From the NCBI GenBank assembly GCA_903841915.1, contig CAIMKO010000513.1, positions 1-6,143 of the forward strand: a stretch of DNA of 6,143 nt. The letters are read 5' to 3'. Position numbers and translations under genes: made by a program. Below are positions 6,083 to 6,143 of this stretch, piece after piece; position 1 is the first letter of the stretch; each line of letters begins with the position of its first letter. The DNA is from an uncultured Chitinophagaceae bacterium (GTDB lineage: Bacteria > Bacteroidota > Bacteroidia > Chitinophagales > Chitinophagaceae). The notes beneath the pieces were generated by a model. It was not told the DNA's origin and did no database searches. It worked only from the letters and a program-made list of their open reading frames with translations.

Positions 6083-6143
6083 TTAATTCGAAGAGGCTGT
6101 CTTTAATTTTTCGGTTGCTGAATTGGCCGGTGCCGGATTAGCA
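6083..6143 (-). CDS. C-terminal tail of a partial gene running off the right edge
   Basis: Read on the minus strand from 6142, one frame stays open for nineteen codons and ends in TAA at 6083-6085. It gives A-N-P-A-P-A-N-S-A-T-E-K-L-K-T-A-S-S-N. The composition (Ala/Pro/Ser/Thr with Lys and Glu) looks like a flexible protein end. This stretch is richer in G+C than the spacer after it, as expected for coding DNA. The other two frames stop sooner. It lies 26 bp upstream of the DUF1573 start and would share its transcript. Too little is present to name a family. Confidence 0.5.
   Translation of the reverse strand, partial: ANPAPANSATEKLKTASSN

Overview
The window reads as ordinary chromosomal DNA from a member of the Bacteroidota, most likely a Chitinophagaceae-like bacterium. 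Four things point there: AT-rich spacers, no clear Shine-Dalgarno sequences before the starts, TAnnTTTG-type promoter elements, and the gene families present (a DUF5723-like outer-membrane protein, a small DUF1573 protein, and a YwqK/MORN lipoprotein next to SCO). I see no mobile element, CRISPR array, RNA gene or sign of recent transfer.

Left part (1-1289, + strand): a two-gene unit encodes a SCO-family copper/thiol lipoprotein and a MORN-repeat lipoprotein. The two share an ATGA stop/start overlap. The operon probably begins upstream of the window, because an in-frame stop lies directly against the GTG start of the SCO gene. Both products should be lipid-anchored outside the cytoplasm. The pairing suggests a shared role around copper delivery to cytochrome oxidase, but only the SCO assignment rests on clear motifs.

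Middle (1295-4232, - strand): a predicted outer-membrane beta-barrel protein (DUF5723-like) meets the MORN gene tail to tail with only 5 bp between the stops. Upstream of it lies an Amt ammonium transporter with all core pore residues and no PII (glnK) gene beside it. The 151-bp gap between these two genes holds a TAnnTTTG element for the barrel gene and a small inverted repeat.

Right part (4351-6143, - strand): a fold-type I PLP-dependent aminotransferase is bracketed by two good intrinsic terminators. Its promoter appears to sit almost on top of the start codon, so the mRNA may be leaderless. Upstream is a small secreted DUF1573 protein. Upstream of that is the C-terminal tail of a further minus-strand gene that runs off the right end and is probably co-transcribed with it.

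Apart from the SCO/MORN pair and the DUF1573/tail pair, the genes look like independent housekeeping units. I found no convincing new multi-gene system. The points most worth checking are the SCO/MORN coupling, the possible leaderless aminotransferase transcript, and the overlap of a terminator T-tract with a promoter at 5630-5633.
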